From contig JAHHHO010000044.1 in assembly GCA_019359315.1 (NCBI GenBank), positions 1 to 47,389 on the forward strand: a stretch of DNA of 47,389 nt, given 5' to 3'. Positions 25,888 through 34,381 of this stretch are shown one piece after another. The stretch is from Myxacorys californica WJT36-NPBG1. Its GTDB lineage: Bacteria; Cyanobacteriota; Cyanobacteriia; Leptolyngbyales; Leptolyngbyaceae. The stretch's first letter is position 1; each line of letters opens with the position of its first letter. The position numbers and the translations under genes were made by a program. The notes under the pieces were generated by a model. That model was not told the DNA's origin. It saw nothing but the letters and a program-made list of their open reading frames with translations, and made no database searches.

Positions 25888-26589
25888 CTAGCCTAAATGC
25901 TGTTTTAAGAACGCTAAGGTGCGATCGCTCGCTAACTCTGCAGCTTCTTTGCGATAAGCGGAACTATTTATGCGACTAAACCCGTGACTGACTCCTGCAT
26001 AGCGATAGATGGTTACCAGGGGGTTGTCTTTCAGTTCTTGCTGTATGGTCGCTTGAGCGTCTGGTGACACATACTCGTCATTTCCAGCTATGTGCAAGAT
26101 CAGCGGTTTCTGAATCTTTGTCGCCTCGGCTAAATTCTTGTCAATCTCAACCCCGTAGTAACTCACGTTGGCATCGGCGTCGCTGCGGGTTGCCATCAAA
26201 TATGCCAGTTTGCCGCCCAAACAAAAGCCTACACTGCCAACCTTACTTGTGCTGCTGGGATATTGCCGCAGAAAAGACAGGGCTGTCTTCAGGTCTTCTA
26301 TGCCGCTATCTATGTCAAACGCTCCGAGTAGCTCAAAGCCTTTAGCACGCTGCTTCTCATCATCAAAATCCAGTTGCACATTCGGTTCCAGCCGCCAATA
26401 CAAATCTGGTACGAGCACCTGATAGCCTATCTTCGCAAAATCATCGGCAATCTGCCGCATATTTTGATTGACCCCAACAATTTCTTGAATCAGCACAATT
26501 CCTGCACGCGGTTGAGTATTGGGTGTTGCTAGATAGGCATTAAAACTGCCCCCTAACAAAGCGGAAATGGTTACAGTTTGAGTTGTCAT
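25888..26589 (-). CDS. Dienelactone hydrolase family protein
   Basis: The 233-residue enzyme has the Cys-Asp-His triad of this family: Cys123 in GSVGFCLGGK, Asp171 in AGNDEYV, and His202 in GVSHGFSR. An early GIVLIQEIVGVN contains the glutamate that helps position the cysteine. ATG at 26589 (MTTQTVTISA) has AAGGAAAC upstream and is preferred over an upstream alternative at 26613. Family members open cyclic dienelactones formed in aromatic breakdown, though many have other ester substrates. It lies in the same-strand hydrolase and redox array. Confidence 0.88.
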   Translation of the reverse strand: MTTQTVTISALLGGSFNAYLATPNTQPRAGIVLIQEIVGVNQNMRQIADDFAKIGYQVLVPDLYWRLEPNVQLDFDDEKQRAKGFELLGAFDIDSGIEDLKTALSFLRQYPSSTSKVGSVGFCLGGKLAYLMATRSDADANVSYYGVEIDKNLAEATKIQKPLILHIAGNDEYVSPDAQATIQQELKDNPLVTIYRYAGVSHGFSRINSSAYRKEAAELASDRTLAFLKQHLG

Positions 26590-26653
26590 GGTGTTTCCTT
26601 CCTGTCTAATCAATTAGTGGGGATCGAAAATCCTAATTTGATTAGGCATTTGA

Positions 26654-27523
26654 TTAGGCAGAGATAGGGTGCAGCCGCGAGGTGAGAAATTGACGGATGT
26701 AGTTTGCGATCGCGTCCCCATCTTCTTCTAATGCAAAGTGTCCGGTATCGAGTAAATGGAACTCAATTTCTTTCAAGTCGCGTTGGTAGGGATAAGCACC
26801 GTCGGCAGGGAAAATGGCGTCGTTCTTACCCCAAACAACCAGAGTAGGGGGTTGATATTGGCGGAAATATTCCTGCCATTGTGGGTAGAGCGGTGGATTC
26901 GTTCGATAGTCATAAAATAGCGCCATTTGAATCTCAGCATTTCCAGGGCGATCAAGGAAGAGTTGATCCATGTTCCAGGTGTCAGGGCTGATCGCCTCCG
27001 GATTGCGAGCGCCGTTTATGTATTGCCACTTCGTTCCCTCCAGGCTGAGAAAGTCTCTGAGCGGTTTAGCATTCTTAGCAGAAGGATCGTTCCAGTATGC
27101 CTTGGTCGGTTCCGTAAACTCCCCCAGTCCTTCTTCGTAGGCATTGCCGTTTTGCACAATCAATCCCTGCACTCGCTCTGGATGTTTTGTCGCAATTCGG
27201 TAGCCAACGGGCGCACCATAATCCATCAAGTAAAGGCTGTATTGCTTGAGGTCGATTGCAGTAATGAACTTCTCCACAATTTCAGCCAACTGATCAAATG
27301 TATAATCGAACTCATCCACCCCTGGCATGGAACTGTTACCAAAGCCTGGATAATCGGGTGCAACCAGATGGAATTTATCAGCTAGTGCGGGTATTAAATT
27401 ACGAAACATGTGCGATGAGGTTGGGAAGCCGTGCAGCAGCAGAATTGTTGGATTATCACGAGAACCTGCTTCCCGGTAAAAGATATCTAAACCATCGATC
27501 GCGCTCGTGTGGAATGTAGTCAT
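26654..27523 (-). CDS. Alpha/beta hydrolase with Asp nucleophile (epoxide hydrolase/dehalogenase type)
   Basis: The 289-residue protein has [18 protein letters not shown] (oxyanion region) and [10 protein letters not shown], which places Asp101 at the nucleophile elbow, where lipases have Ser. [10 protein letters not shown] and [11 protein letters not shown] supply the acid and His. An aspartate nucleophile is typical of epoxide hydrolases and haloalkane dehalogenases, so attack on an epoxide or carbon-halogen bond is likely. Substrate is inferred only. ATG 27523 has AAGGAG eight bases upstream. Confidence 0.87.
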   Translation of the reverse strand: MTTFHTSAIDGLDIFYREAGSRDNPTILLLHGFPTSSHMFRNLIPALADKFHLVAPDYPGFGNSSMPGVDEFDYTFDQLAEIVEKFITAIDLKQYSLYLMDYGAPVGYRIATKHPERVQGLIVQNGNAYEEGLGEFTEPTKAYWNDPSAKNAKPLRDFLSLEGTKWQYINGARNPEAISPDTWNMDQLFLDRPGNAEIQMALFYDYRTNPPLYPQWQEYFRQYQPPTLVVWGKNDAIFPADGAYPYQRDLKEIEFHLLDTGHFALEEDGDAIANYIRQFLTSRLHPISA

Positions 27524-27577
27524 GAAACGACTCCTTGTGAGTTTATTGGTGAGAGTAAAGTGGTTGGCTTGCGGCGG

Positions 27578-28147
27578 CTACTTTGGCATGGGTTGCCACG
27601 TCGAGAAGTTAGCCAGATGTGCCCAGTAGGAACTCAATCCAATAAAAGCAAAGATGAGAGCTGCCGCAACTAACACAATTCCTCCAATAGTTCGCAAGAG
27701 CCGGTTTTCTTTTAGATAGAGGGTCAGTGCAGCAAAAATTCCTCCTAAACCCACTAAGATGAACCCAATTCCTGCTGGCACAGCAATTGGTGTGAGTCCC
27801 AGGTTGATGAAGCGGAAGCCAATTAGAAGCGATACAAGCCCTGCAAAGAAGCCATAAATGCCTAGGGTCAGTAGTTCCCAACCCATTGCGAGAGTGAGTG
27901 AAGTTCCTACGAATAGAATGCCAAATAGGGCAGTTGTTTCACCAAAGGCAATATTAAAACTACCAGGAATGGGCCAGGTAAGTGTCATGTGTAAGCCAGT
28001 GACTAAAGCGATCGCACCGACTACACCAAAGCCTGGAATCCAACGTCTCTGATTTGACCTACCAAGACCAAAATACACATAGCCAGCTAGCAGAGCGAGT
28101 CCAGCTGCCAGGTTAATGAGCATGAGTGTAACGTAATCGATAAACAT
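27578..28147 (-). CDS. DUF981 family membrane protein
   Basis: The 189-residue protein has about six hydrophobic segments and begins MFIDYVTLMLINLAAGLALL. GLHMTLTWPIPGSFNIAFGE and LFGILFVGTSLTLAMGWEL resemble the DUF981 family of unknown function. ATG at 28147 is preceded by GGAGATCTA. It is 54 bases upstream of the epoxide-hydrolase-like gene on the same strand. A role in transport or membrane protection could be guessed, but the sequence gives no direct evidence. Confidence 0.72.
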   Translation of the reverse strand: MFIDYVTLMLINLAAGLALLAGYVYFGLGRSNQRRWIPGFGVVGAIALVTGLHMTLTWPIPGSFNIAFGETTALFGILFVGTSLTLAMGWELLTLGIYGFFAGLVSLLIGFRFINLGLTPIAVPAGIGFILVGLGGIFAALTLYLKENRLLRTIGGIVLVAAALIFAFIGLSSYWAHLANFSTWQPMPK

Positions 28148-28298
28148 TAGATCTCCTGTAAATGTTCGGTTTTATTGGAACTTAGACAAAAACTGAAACG
28201 AAGATGCCTGTCGCATTGCTTTGTAGCACCAGTTTTGGCTTCAGAAATACTCTTGCTTTGCGTAAGTCCTAGAAGTTTTACGGTGAGTCCTCGTATTG

Positions 28299-28790
28299 TC
28301 ATTGCTCAGGAGGCGGAGGAATAATCTCGATGCCGTACTTAGGTGAAGTGGTGAGGATTTTATCTAAGTCTTCAGAACTCAATGGTGGAGCAGATGTAAC
28401 TTGACCATTTACCGCCTTTCCTACTTCGGCAATAAACTTCTCAAATCCAGCAGGTGTCACCCAAACTAACAGTTTTGCAGGTACAGAGGTCGTATTGGTA
28501 AATCGATGAATCTGACCTTTGGGCGAATGGAGGAAGGTTCCTGCGGTTGCAACAAAGGTGCGATCGTCAAGCTGGAATTCAATCTCTCCGTCTTGAACAT
28601 AGAATGATTCGTTTTCTCGGCTGTGCCGGTGCGGAGGTGTACCGCCTTGAGGGGCAACGATTACCTCACAAAGCGCATAGGCTTCCCCTGTCTCTTCACC
28701 AACTGCCTTAAAAGTATAGAGGTCTTGACCAAACCAGTAGCAATGACCTTGACCTGGTTCAACGAGAAGTTCGTTTTGGTTGATTGTCAT
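28299..28790 (-). CDS. Cupin domain protein
   Basis: The 163-residue protein begins MTINQNELLVEPGQGHCYWF at ATG 28790, with GGAGATAACA upstream. The cupin motif 1 is GGTPPHRHSRENESFYVQDG, with three metal-ligand positions (His, His, Glu). Motif 2 is PKGQIHRFTN with the fourth His. This gives one beta-barrel domain. It resembles quercetin-dioxygenase-like and sugar-binding cupins. The C-terminus is proline rich (IIPPPPEQ). Both metal sites look intact, so enzymatic activity is possible. Confidence 0.85.
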   Translation of the reverse strand: MTINQNELLVEPGQGHCYWFGQDLYTFKAVGEETGEAYALCEVIVAPQGGTPPHRHSRENESFYVQDGEIEFQLDDRTFVATAGTFLHSPKGQIHRFTNTTSVPAKLLVWVTPAGFEKFIAEVGKAVNGQVTSAPPLSSEDLDKILTTSPKYGIEIIPPPPEQ

Positions 28791-28889
28791 TGTTATCTCC
28801 AAGTAACAAGTTGTTGATTGGTAAATTAGTGTTAGTGGTGGGAGTTCTGTTGCAATAGCGATCGCGCGGTCAGCTTTGATGGAAACACG

Positions 28890-29522
28890 CTACTGCTGGA
28901 AATAGTCGCGCCAACTTTTGGGTAAGGCTTCTAGTTGAGCAGCGCGGTGACGTAACTCCGGATTGTCTTTCTCACGAACATAGAGCTGGGTGATATCGGC
29001 AACCGTGATATTGTTATCATCCCGGCTCACCAGCTCTAGAGTGTCTCCGGCTCCGACTTTGCCCTCTTGCAACACACGGAAGTAAAATCCGGTGCGACGA
29101 CTTGCAAGAAATCGTTTCACCATATCCGGTCGCCCAAACCGAATCCCCAGTTTGTAGCAGGGCAGACGAGGTTGTGTCACCATCAGTTTTACAGTACTGA
29201 TCTGGAAGAGATCGCCAATATTCACCTCCTCTTCTCTCAGTCCAGTGATCGTGAAATTTTCACCAAAGATGCCTGGTAGTAGTTCTGTGTCAGGCAATTC
29301 ACTTCGCCAGTAATCATAATGCTCGAACGGATAGACATAAACGGCTTTGTCTAATCCTCCATGAACGGTGAGATCGGCCTGTCCATCCCCGTCTACATTA
29401 AGCGATCGCACCATCACGCGATCGCTGACTGGCTCTTTAAAGATTCCAGTGCTAACTGTTTTCCCTTTCCAGGTCACTTCACGCGGAAGCCCGACGTTGA
29501 CAGAGAAGATTTTCATCTTCAT
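28890..29522 (-). CDS. MOSC domain protein (YiiM-like)
   Basis: The 210-residue product starts MKMKIFSVNVGLPREV at 29522. It has VHGGLDKAVYVYPFEHYDYW, GIFGENFTITGL and QPRLPCYKLGIRFG with the conserved Cys122, the usual MOSC layout with a C-terminal 3-alpha domain. MOSC proteins of this type use the molybdenum cofactor to reduce N-hydroxylated base analogues (YiiM, family knowledge). The start codon is one base after the stop of the upstream hydrolase, so the two are co-translated. A longer in-frame start at 29600 lies inside that hydrolase and is rejected. Confidence 0.86.
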   Translation of the reverse strand: MKMKIFSVNVGLPREVTWKGKTVSTGIFKEPVSDRVMVRSLNVDGDGQADLTVHGGLDKAVYVYPFEHYDYWRSELPDTELLPGIFGENFTITGLREEEVNIGDLFQISTVKLMVTQPRLPCYKLGIRFGRPDMVKRFLASRRTGFYFRVLQEGKVGAGDTLELVSRDDNNITVADITQLYVREKDNPELRHRAAQLEALPKSWRDYFQQ

Positions 29523-29523
29523 C

Positions 29524-30360
29524 TCAATTTCCTTTGAGAAAGTCCAGCAGCACCGGATTGACCTGATCAGCATGAGTCCAGTTGATGGCGTGCGGTCCAT
29601 CAGGAATCACCACAAGGCGGCTGCCTTTGATTAGGTCCGGCAGTCTCTTTGCAGTAGACGCAAATGGAAGAATGCGATCGCTATCACCATGAATGATCAG
29701 GGTTGGTACATCAATGCGTGGTAAATCTTCGCGGAAATCGGTTAACCATGACGGTACACAGTCTAAAGTCCCCTTAGCAGAAGCACTTGCTGCCACATTC
29801 CAACTCATCTGAATAGCCTCATTACTGATGCGATCGCCCAGCAGCACATCTACGTTGAAGAAGTCTTTGAGGAATGTGGACATATAGGCTGGGCGATCGT
29901 CTACGATACTCTTCATGATGCCGTCGAAAACGCTTTGAGGAACTCCCTCTGGATTATCATCGGTCTTTAGCAGGAAGGGAGGTACTGGAGCCATCAGCAC
30001 GGCTTTACTGACGCGCTCTGAGCCGTATTTGCCGAGATAGCGGGTCACTTCACCTGTTCCCATTGAGAAGCCGACCAACACCGCATCTCGCAGGTCAAGC
30101 TTTGTCATCAGTGTGTTTAAATCCGCTGCAAAGGTCTCGTAGTCATAGCCCAGCGATGGCTGGCTAGAGTCACCAAATCCTCGGCGATCGTAGGTAATGA
30201 CTCGGTAGCCTGCTCCTAGCAAAACTCCTACCTGCTTTTCCCAAGAGTGACCGTTGAGCGGAAACCCATGAATCAACACGATAGGTTGACCCGCTCCAAA
30301 ATCTTCGTAGTAAATATCAATGCTGGCAGAGTTTTCTTGACCGACAGTCACGTAAGGCAT
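29524..30360 (-). CDS. Alpha/beta hydrolase, non-heme chloroperoxidase-like
   Basis: The 278-residue enzyme has the complete triad Ser99 (VGFSMGTGEVTRYLG), Asp228 (IHGDSDRIL) and His257 (PDGPHAIN), with the oxyanion region LIHGFPLNGHSW. The GFSMGTGE elbow is typical of cofactor-free bromo/chloroperoxidase-type hydrolases, which also act as esterases. ATG at 30360 begins MPYVTVGQEN. It is coupled to the MOSC gene downstream, a gap of one base. It may heads the operon of hydrolase, MOSC and cupin genes. Confidence 0.87.
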   Translation of the reverse strand: MPYVTVGQENSASIDIYYEDFGAGQPIVLIHGFPLNGHSWEKQVGVLLGAGYRVITYDRRGFGDSSQPSLGYDYETFAADLNTLMTKLDLRDAVLVGFSMGTGEVTRYLGKYGSERVSKAVLMAPVPPFLLKTDDNPEGVPQSVFDGIMKSIVDDRPAYMSTFLKDFFNVDVLLGDRISNEAIQMSWNVAASASAKGTLDCVPSWLTDFREDLPRIDVPTLIIHGDSDRILPFASTAKRLPDLIKGSRLVVIPDGPHAINWTHADQVNPVLLDFLKGN

Positions 30361-30504
30361 GAGAGTCTCCTATTTTGTGGATTCGTCTGTTGTTTGATGT
30401 GGAAAGTAGAAATCTAGGCAAACTTAGAATTTCGTCGTCATGTTGCCCATATCAAAATCTCTTGGTTTACGCTGTCTTGTTAGACAGGTTGCACAACGTA
30501 GTTA

Positions 30505-30852
30505 CTATTCGGAAGGACGACAGGTCATGACTCCTTCCTTTTGGGGATTGGCATTGGGATTACTACTCATCGCTCGAAGCGCAATCGTGGGCTCATAGCC
30601 AGGGTAACAGCGTACCAAAACAGTATCTTCAGATTGAGTCACATAGAGCACATAAACAGGTCTACCCCCTAATACAGCAGGAATAAGGTTAGGAGGTGCG
30701 GGGGCTGTTGCAATCAGTGTTGACTGATTCAGCGTGAATACATCTGGTGTCTCAGACAGAGCAGACTTTACTTGGAGCAATTGCAAATTGATCAGGACTA
30801 ATGCTGTGGAAATGACCAGTGCAACAGAGAATTGAGCCGATAGTTTGAACAT
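30505..30852 (-). CDS. Hypothetical exported protein
   Basis: The 115-residue protein has an N-terminal signal peptide or membrane anchor (residues 6-27, hydrophobic). The small secreted domain includes LGGRPVYVLYVTQSEDTVLV, RCYPGYEP and a terminal VMTCRPSE. Two cysteines could form a disulfide in the periplasm. It resembles many lineage-restricted cyanobacterial exported proteins and I do not recognise a family. It lies between the hydrolase operon and the second GMC oxidoreductase on the same strand, with about 120-145 bases on each side. Confidence 0.6.
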   Translation of the reverse strand: MFKLSAQFSVALVISTALVLINLQLLQVKSALSETPDVFTLNQSTLIATAPAPPNLIPAVLGGRPVYVLYVTQSEDTVLVRCYPGYEPTIALRAMSSNPNANPQKEGVMTCRPSE

Positions 30853-30969
30853 AGTTCAGGAGTTTTAGTTGGCTCTACCAAATAGGAAAAGGATGTCAGA
30901 AAGAAGGGTTGCGATCGCAGAATTTGCAGATGAATTCTTACCCGTCGGAATCACCAATTCCCAAATAGG

Positions 30970-32538
30970 CTAAATGGCAGAATTTTTCACGTTGTGCTTA
31001 GTCATCAAATTTTTTCGAGTGCGACTGGCTTTAACTAAATCGGCCGCTTTTTCGCCAATCATGATCGTCGGTGCGTTCGTATTTCCGGTGGTGATCGTGG
31101 GCATGATGGAGGCATCCACAACCCGCAAGCCCTCAATTCCATGTACTCGCAGTTCAGGATCTACCACCGCCATCCGGTCAGTTCCCATTTTGCAAGTGCC
31201 CACCGGATGCCACACCGTACTGCAAGTTTCCCGGACGTAAGCTTCTAGCGCTACATCACTCTGCTGGTCGGCACCCGGAGCGATTTCCTTACCGCGAAAC
31301 TCATCCAAAGCACTGGCACCGAACAAGTTACGGAGTAATTTAATCCCAAGAACGAGCTTTTGCAGATCCGCTTCATTTTGGAGATAGTTCATCCTAAACA
31401 TCGGTGCGTCTTTGGGGTCGGGCGATCGCAAATTGACACTGCCAATGTTTTGGGGGTGAGTCAAACAGACGAAACTTGTGAATCCTGAACCAGAGTGGGC
31501 ATAACCAGGCGGTGCCAAGGCAACGGGACCGAAGAGAAACTGTAAATCTGGCGCAGCATCCAGATGACCCTCGGTATGCAAAAACAAGCCCGCTTCAGCG
31601 ATACTACTGGTGCTTGCCGGGTGTAAATCCTGAGTTGTCTCGTGTGTCACGGACACGACAGGGTGGTCTTGGAGGTTTTGACCGACACCTGGCAAATGGA
31701 CCACTACCGGAATTCCCAGGGCTTTCAGGTGTTCTGCATTCCCAATGCCGGAAAGCATCAGCAGCTTGGGTGAATCGAACGCACCCGCACTTAAAATCAC
31801 TTCGGAGTTGACCCGAACCTGGTGCAGCGTGCCTTCGTGCAGATATTCCACCCCAACGGTGCGGGTGCCCTCAAACAACAAGCGAGTGACCAATGCTCCT
31901 GTCGTTACAGTCAAATTGGGACGCTGGAGAATGGGCAGGAGGAAGGCAACTGCGGTACTGTGCCGCTTACCATCCTTAATGGTCAATTGATAGAGTCCTG
32001 CCCCTTCTTGCTGCTTTCCATTAGGATCAGGATTGTGGTCATAGCCTAATGCTACCGCTGCCTCTACAAAGCGTTGGGATACCACAGCAGGCGCAATGTG
32101 ATCGGTCACGCTCAACTCTCCATCGACCCCGTGAAATTCAGACGCGCCTCGCTGCTGGTGCTCTGATTTCTTGAAGTAGGGCAAGACATCTTGGTAACTC
32201 CAACCGGGATTCCCAAATGACTGCCAGTAGTCATAATCGTGAGGATTGCCCCGCAGATAAATCATGATATTAATCGAACTGCTGCCACCCAAGACTTTGC
32301 CACGGGGACAAAAGATTTTGCGATCGTTGAGGTAGGGTTCTGGTTGGGAGAAATAGGCCCAGTCCACCTCAGAGCCCAGTAGACTGAGGCATTGGGCCGG
32401 GATTTGAATCTCTGGTTTTGTATCCGGGTTGCCCGCTTCGAGGAGTAACACCGCGGTGTCACTGTCTTCTGTTAGACGATTAGCAACCACGCAGCCTGCC
32501 GAACCGGCACCAATCACAATGTAGTCATATTGAGTCAT
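30970..32538 (-). CDS. GMC family oxidoreductase, choline dehydrogenase-like
   Basis: The 522-residue flavoprotein begins [20 protein letters not shown] with the FAD loop GAGSAG (10-15). It has [20 protein letters not shown] and the C-terminal active-site block [11 protein letters not shown], then [20 protein letters not shown]. The overall form matches BetA-like choline or alcohol dehydrogenases. No betaine aldehyde dehydrogenase adjoins, so choline is not assured. It differs strongly from the GMC protein at 15490-17064 and lacks that protein's cysteine-rich insert. ATG 32538 has AGAGGA five bases upstream. Confidence 0.88.
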   Translation of the reverse strand: MTQYDYIVIGAGSAGCVVANRLTEDSDTAVLLLEAGNPDTKPEIQIPAQCLSLLGSEVDWAYFSQPEPYLNDRKIFCPRGKVLGGSSSINIMIYLRGNPHDYDYWQSFGNPGWSYQDVLPYFKKSEHQQRGASEFHGVDGELSVTDHIAPAVVSQRFVEAAVALGYDHNPDPNGKQQEGAGLYQLTIKDGKRHSTAVAFLLPILQRPNLTVTTGALVTRLLFEGTRTVGVEYLHEGTLHQVRVNSEVILSAGAFDSPKLLMLSGIGNAEHLKALGIPVVVHLPGVGQNLQDHPVVSVTHETTQDLHPASTSSIAEAGLFLHTEGHLDAAPDLQFLFGPVALAPPGYAHSGSGFTSFVCLTHPQNIGSVNLRSPDPKDAPMFRMNYLQNEADLQKLVLGIKLLRNLFGASALDEFRGKEIAPGADQQSDVALEAYVRETCSTVWHPVGTCKMGTDRMAVVDPELRVHGIEGLRVVDASIMPTITTGNTNAPTIMIGEKAADLVKASRTRKNLMTKHNVKNSAI

Positions 32539-32559
32539 AATATCCTCTGCTTCGATCAG

Positions 32560-32946
32560 CTATATCGGACTACCCAGTTCAATTAAAATGCCGTCTAAAT
32601 CACGAATATAACCAACCGTTTGTCCCCATGGCTTCACTTGAGGAGCGACAATTGCTACAGCACCCGCTGCTACAGCCTGTGCAAACGCGGCGGCTACATC
32701 CTCTGTAACAAAACCAATCTCAATGCCAGCAGGCAACTTCGACAAGCTATTCTCTTGAAATTCCTGGGGTAGGTTAGAGTTTGCAAACTCATTAGTAGCA
32801 AAGGCAAGGGCGGTTCCACCGGTATCCATTTCAGCGTACTGCTTGCTCTCGTCAATGAACCGTTGTTTCAAACCAAAGGCACGTTCATAGAACGCGATCG
32901 CTTGGGCAATGTCTTTGACATAGAGAATTGTGTAGGAGAATTTCAT
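32560..32946 (-). CDS. VOC (glyoxalase/bleomycin-resistance) family protein
   Basis: The 128-residue single VOC domain starts MKFSYTILYVKDIAQAIAFY. It has GIEIGFVTEDVAAAFAQAVA as its second beta-alpha-beta module and ends DLDGILIELGSPI, with the metal-binding Glu position kept. VOC proteins bind or isomerise small electrophiles, often as dimers. It lies between the DsbA-like gene (24 bases) and the GMC gene (21 bases) on one strand, so co-transcription is likely. Substrate unknown. Confidence 0.85.
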   Translation of the reverse strand: MKFSYTILYVKDIAQAIAFYERAFGLKQRFIDESKQYAEMDTGGTALAFATNEFANSNLPQEFQENSLSKLPAGIEIGFVTEDVAAAFAQAVAAGAVAIVAPQVKPWGQTVGYIRDLDGILIELGSPI

Positions 32947-32970
32947 TGTTTTTTGCTTCTATCAGAGAAC

Positions 32971-33531
32971 TCAATTACTTGCGGCGGTAATGGCTGCCGT
33001 CAATTGTGCGATGTTCCAGCGATCGCGATACCGAACTCCGTTAATGAACAAAGCTGGCGCAACCGTTACGCCACTGTTGCATCCACTTTCGATATCTTGA
33101 TTGATGCGATCCACATATGTTTGTGCAAATAGATCCTGCAAAAATTGGCAGATGTCGAGTCCTAGATGATTGGCATACTCAACGAGATAGCCGTCTTCTA
33201 ATGTTTCTTGATGGGTAAACAGCATCTCGTGCATTTGCCAAAACTGACCTTGCGCAGCAGCCGCTTCCGCAACTTCTGCGGCCTTTTGTGCTTGAGGATA
33301 GATTGAATGCTCGATAAAGTGACGAAACACGACACAGAGCCAATTCTCTCCAGAAAACCCAGAACTGAAATGTTGCTGAATTTTCTGAATCAATCGATGT
33401 ACTTCTCTACACTGAGAGCATTGGTAATTTCCATACTCCACGAGCACAACTGGAGCATTGAGTACTCCTTGGTAGTAATCGCGTTGTGAGGGTGAAACAA
33501 AGAGTTGATTAGGATGACTATCTTGATTCAT
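32971..33531 (-). CDS. DsbA-family thioredoxin-fold protein
   Basis: The 186-residue protein has PVVLVEYGNYQCSQCREVHR with the redox motif Cys38-Ser-Gln-Cys41, a helical insert, and the cis-proline region as VAPALFINGVRYRD near the C-terminus. It resembles DsbA-like oxidoreductases that occur alone or fused to NhaA in other bacteria. No export signal is visible, so it is probably cytosolic. ATG 33531 is the first of a three-gene run with VOC and GMC. An inverted repeat CATGGCA/TGCCATG lies just upstream. Confidence 0.83.
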   Translation of the reverse strand: MNQDSHPNQLFVSPSQRDYYQGVLNAPVVLVEYGNYQCSQCREVHRLIQKIQQHFSSGFSGENWLCVVFRHFIEHSIYPQAQKAAEVAEAAAAQGQFWQMHEMLFTHQETLEDGYLVEYANHLGLDICQFLQDLFAQTYVDRINQDIESGCNSGVTVAPALFINGVRYRDRWNIAQLTAAITAASN

Positions 33532-33557
33532 CGGAAATTTTAGCGAAAGGGGTTTTT

Positions 33558-33580
33558 CATGGCATCAAGGGATTGCCATG
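33558..33580. promoter_or_regulatory. Inverted repeat upstream of the DsbA-VOC-GMC run
   Basis: CATGGCA (33558-33564) and TGCCATG (33574-33580) are perfect inverted repeats around 9 bases, 27 bases before the DsbA-like start. A separate palindrome GAACTTAAGTTC lies at 33723-33734. Either may be an operator or a short hairpin; the adjacent response regulator is a possible ligand, by position only. Confidence 0.4.
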
Positions 33581-33751
33581 TCTCCTATCCGTGATTCCTC
33601 CCGGCTCCGTTATTTGTATGACTAGCCTATGAAATTAATGTAGCTTTGTCGCCAACTCAGAGTTGAGTGATTGAAGGGATAAAACGACAGTTGCTAACTA
33701 TCTTTGCAACGAACCCTCAACCGAACTTAAGTTCAGTTCTCATCGCTTGTC

Positions 33752-34381
33752 TCACAACTTGGCGAGTCCCCGCTTCAACGCGGTAATCACCGCTTGAGTG
33801 CGATCGCTCACGCCTAATTTACTCAGAATTCGGTTGATGTGAAATTTGACGGTACTTTCAGTAATATTTAAAGCCGCACCAATATCGTGATTACTCAAGC
33901 CGCGTGCCATCTGACGAACGACCTCTTGTTCTCGATCGCTCAACTCTGGAATGTTCATCCGTTGCACTAGTTTGGCAGCAACTTCAGAAGGGATATATTG
34001 TTGCCCGCTGTGGACGATCTGAATGGCATTGATGAGTGCTTCCGGTTCGGCATCCTTGAGCAAATAGCCCTTGGCTCCGGCGCGTAATGCGCGATAAATA
34101 TCCTCGTCCCCGTCGTAAGTGGTCAGTATAATCATGCGGGCGTGGGCGAATTCAGCACAGATTGCCAAGGTCGCATCAGCGCCGTTCATCTGCGGCATCT
34201 GTAAGTCCATCAAGGTGACATCAGGTTGTAGTTGTTGATATTGCTCGATCGCTTCCTGTCCATCACTTGCTTGACCCACCACCGTCATATCCGGCTCATT
34301 TTCAATCATCGCGGCTAGTCCCTGCCGAACAATTGCGTGATCATCGACAATCAAAACGCGGATTGCTGCGGACTGACTCAT
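33752..34381 (-). CDS. NarL/FixJ-type response regulator
   Basis: The 209-residue protein has a receiver domain with the acidic pair Asp13-Asp14, phospho-acceptor Asp59 (LMDLQMP), Thr87 and Lys109. The C-terminal LuxR-type helix-turn-helix contains LSDREQEVVRQMARGLSNHD, then TVKFHINRILSKL. It acts as a DNA-binding output after phosphorylation. Its ATG overlaps the TGA of the sensor gene (34378-34381), so the pair is translationally coupled. The next genes downstream on the strand are the DsbA-VOC-GMC run. Confidence 0.93.
   Translation of the reverse strand: MSQSAAIRVLIVDDHAIVRQGLAAMIENEPDMTVVGQASDGQEAIEQYQQLQPDVTLMDLQMPQMNGADATLAICAEFAHARMIILTTYDGDEDIYRALRAGAKGYLLKDAEPEALINAIQIVHSGQQYIPSEVAAKLVQRMNIPELSDREQEVVRQMARGLSNHDIGAALNITESTVKFHINRILSKLGVSDRTQAVITALKRGLAKL

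Noticed and set aside
31512-32049. Several plus-strand frames within the GMC gene
   Set aside because: They are shadows of the minus-strand GMC oxidoreductase, which has full family motifs.
30970-32538. Calling the second GMC protein choline dehydrogenase with a betaine pathway
   Set aside because: No betaine aldehyde dehydrogenase, transporter or BetI-like regulator is adjacent.
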